A DNA stretch of 6,474 bases from a bacterium. Its GTDB lineage: Bacteria; Blakebacterota; Blakebacteria; Blakebacterales; Blakebacteraceae. Both the position numbers and the translations under genes were made by a program. The notes below the pieces were generated by a model. The model was not told the origin of the DNA, searched no databases, and worked only from the letters and a program-made list of their open reading frames with translations. The stretch lies in the NCBI GenBank assembly GCA_025774205.1, contig JALGWK010000098.1, forward strand, positions 1-6,474, read 5' to 3'. This document shows positions 6,317 to 6,474 of the stretch, piece after piece (the stretch's first letter is position 1; each line of letters begins with the position of its first letter).

Positions 6317-6327
6317 TTTATAATATA
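6317..6327 (-). promoter_or_regulatory. AT-rich candidate -10 region for typA
   Basis: On the minus strand the overlapping hexamers TATATT (6327-6322) and TATAAA (6322-6317) form an isolated AT-rich patch in GC-rich surroundings, 75-85 bases before the typA start. I could not find a convincing -35 at 16-18 bases upstream, so this is only a candidate. Confidence 0.3.
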
Positions 6328-6372
6328 CGCAACAACGACGCTCAGCGCACCCACTCGTGTGATGGAGGCCTC

Positions 6373-6391
6373 TCCCGGCAGGGCTGCGGGA
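6373..6391 (-). terminator. Hairpin after the right-edge reading frame
   Basis: TCCC (6373-6376) pairs with GGGA (6388-6391), and GCAG (6378-6381) with CTGC (6384-6387), with a single-base bulge at 6377 and a two-base loop that would open to a larger one in practice. It lies seven bases past the TGA at 6398. No T-tract follows on the minus strand, so it is not a classical intrinsic terminator; it may protect the 3' end or assist factor-dependent stopping. Confidence 0.35.
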
Positions 6392-6397
6392 CCCGGA

Positions 6398-6472
6398 TCA
6401 ATTGAGTTCTTCACGCAGGGTATAAAGACGTGGATCGATCCGATACACATAGACGGCCGGGAATTCATCAAC
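6398..6472 (-). CDS. Possible C-terminal end of an unidentified gene (5' part outside window)
   Basis: On the minus strand, 24 codons are open from the window edge to a TGA at 6400-6398. The peptide includes 'VYVYRIDPRLYTLREELN', which looks like ordinary protein, though I do not recognise it. The hairpin just after the stop and the 155-base gap to typA fit the end of an upstream gene on the same strand. Another minus-strand frame is also open here, so the call is tentative. Confidence 0.4.
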   Translation of the reverse strand, partial: VDEFPAVYVYRIDPRLYTLREELN

Positions 6473-6474
6473 CG

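Noticed and set aside
6319-6324. Plus-strand TATAAT in the typA upstream region
   Set aside because: No -35 at a workable distance and no rightward gene follows within the window.

Overview
The window reads as a piece of chromosome from a free-living bacterium with a diderm-type cell envelope. Two genes encode lipoproteins with clear lipoboxes, and the right half holds a housekeeping gene (typA/bipA) followed by a c-di-GMP-type HD-GYP gene. Nothing seen fixes the phylum. Shine-Dalgarno sites are normal and two promoters fit the sigma-70 pattern well. Hand counts of single 60-base lines give about 63% GC in typA (5401-5460) and about 52% in the left lipoprotein gene (181-240), so the left half looks somewhat more AT-rich and accessory.

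Layout from left to right. Bases 3-350 (+) are the end of a lipoprotein gene cut by the window edge. Bases 381-2342 (-) hold a compact operon read right to left: a HipB-like XRE repressor, a full-length HipA-family Ser/Thr kinase toxin, and a small GIY-YIG nuclease-like protein. Gaps between these genes are 2 and 13 bases. Bases 2343-2667 form an AT-rich control region. It has two back-to-back promoters that share their -35 region, pairs of short repeats spaced exactly 20 bases apart, and a separate good promoter just ahead of the next gene. Bases 2668-3387 (+) encode a second lipoprotein made of two tandem copies of the same domain found once in the left-edge gene. Bases 3445-6242 (-) are a two-gene operon, typA followed by an HD-GYP protein. 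Bases 6398-6472 (-) may be the tail of another gene, followed by a hairpin.

The most interesting points are these. (1) An apparently unnamed domain of about 90 residues is present three times in two lipoproteins, with a layout that loosely recalls the soluble part of type IV pilins and pseudopilins. (2) A hipBA toxin-antitoxin pair carries a third gene, a stand-alone GIY-YIG protein, in the same transcript. (3) This three-gene cassette lies in reverse orientation exactly between the two related lipoprotein genes, as if inserted between tandem paralogues. (4) The control region has an ordered set of repeats that could be operators. The typA/HD-GYP operon is ordinary apart from the loss of the usual Lys after the HD dyad of the HD-GYP protein.
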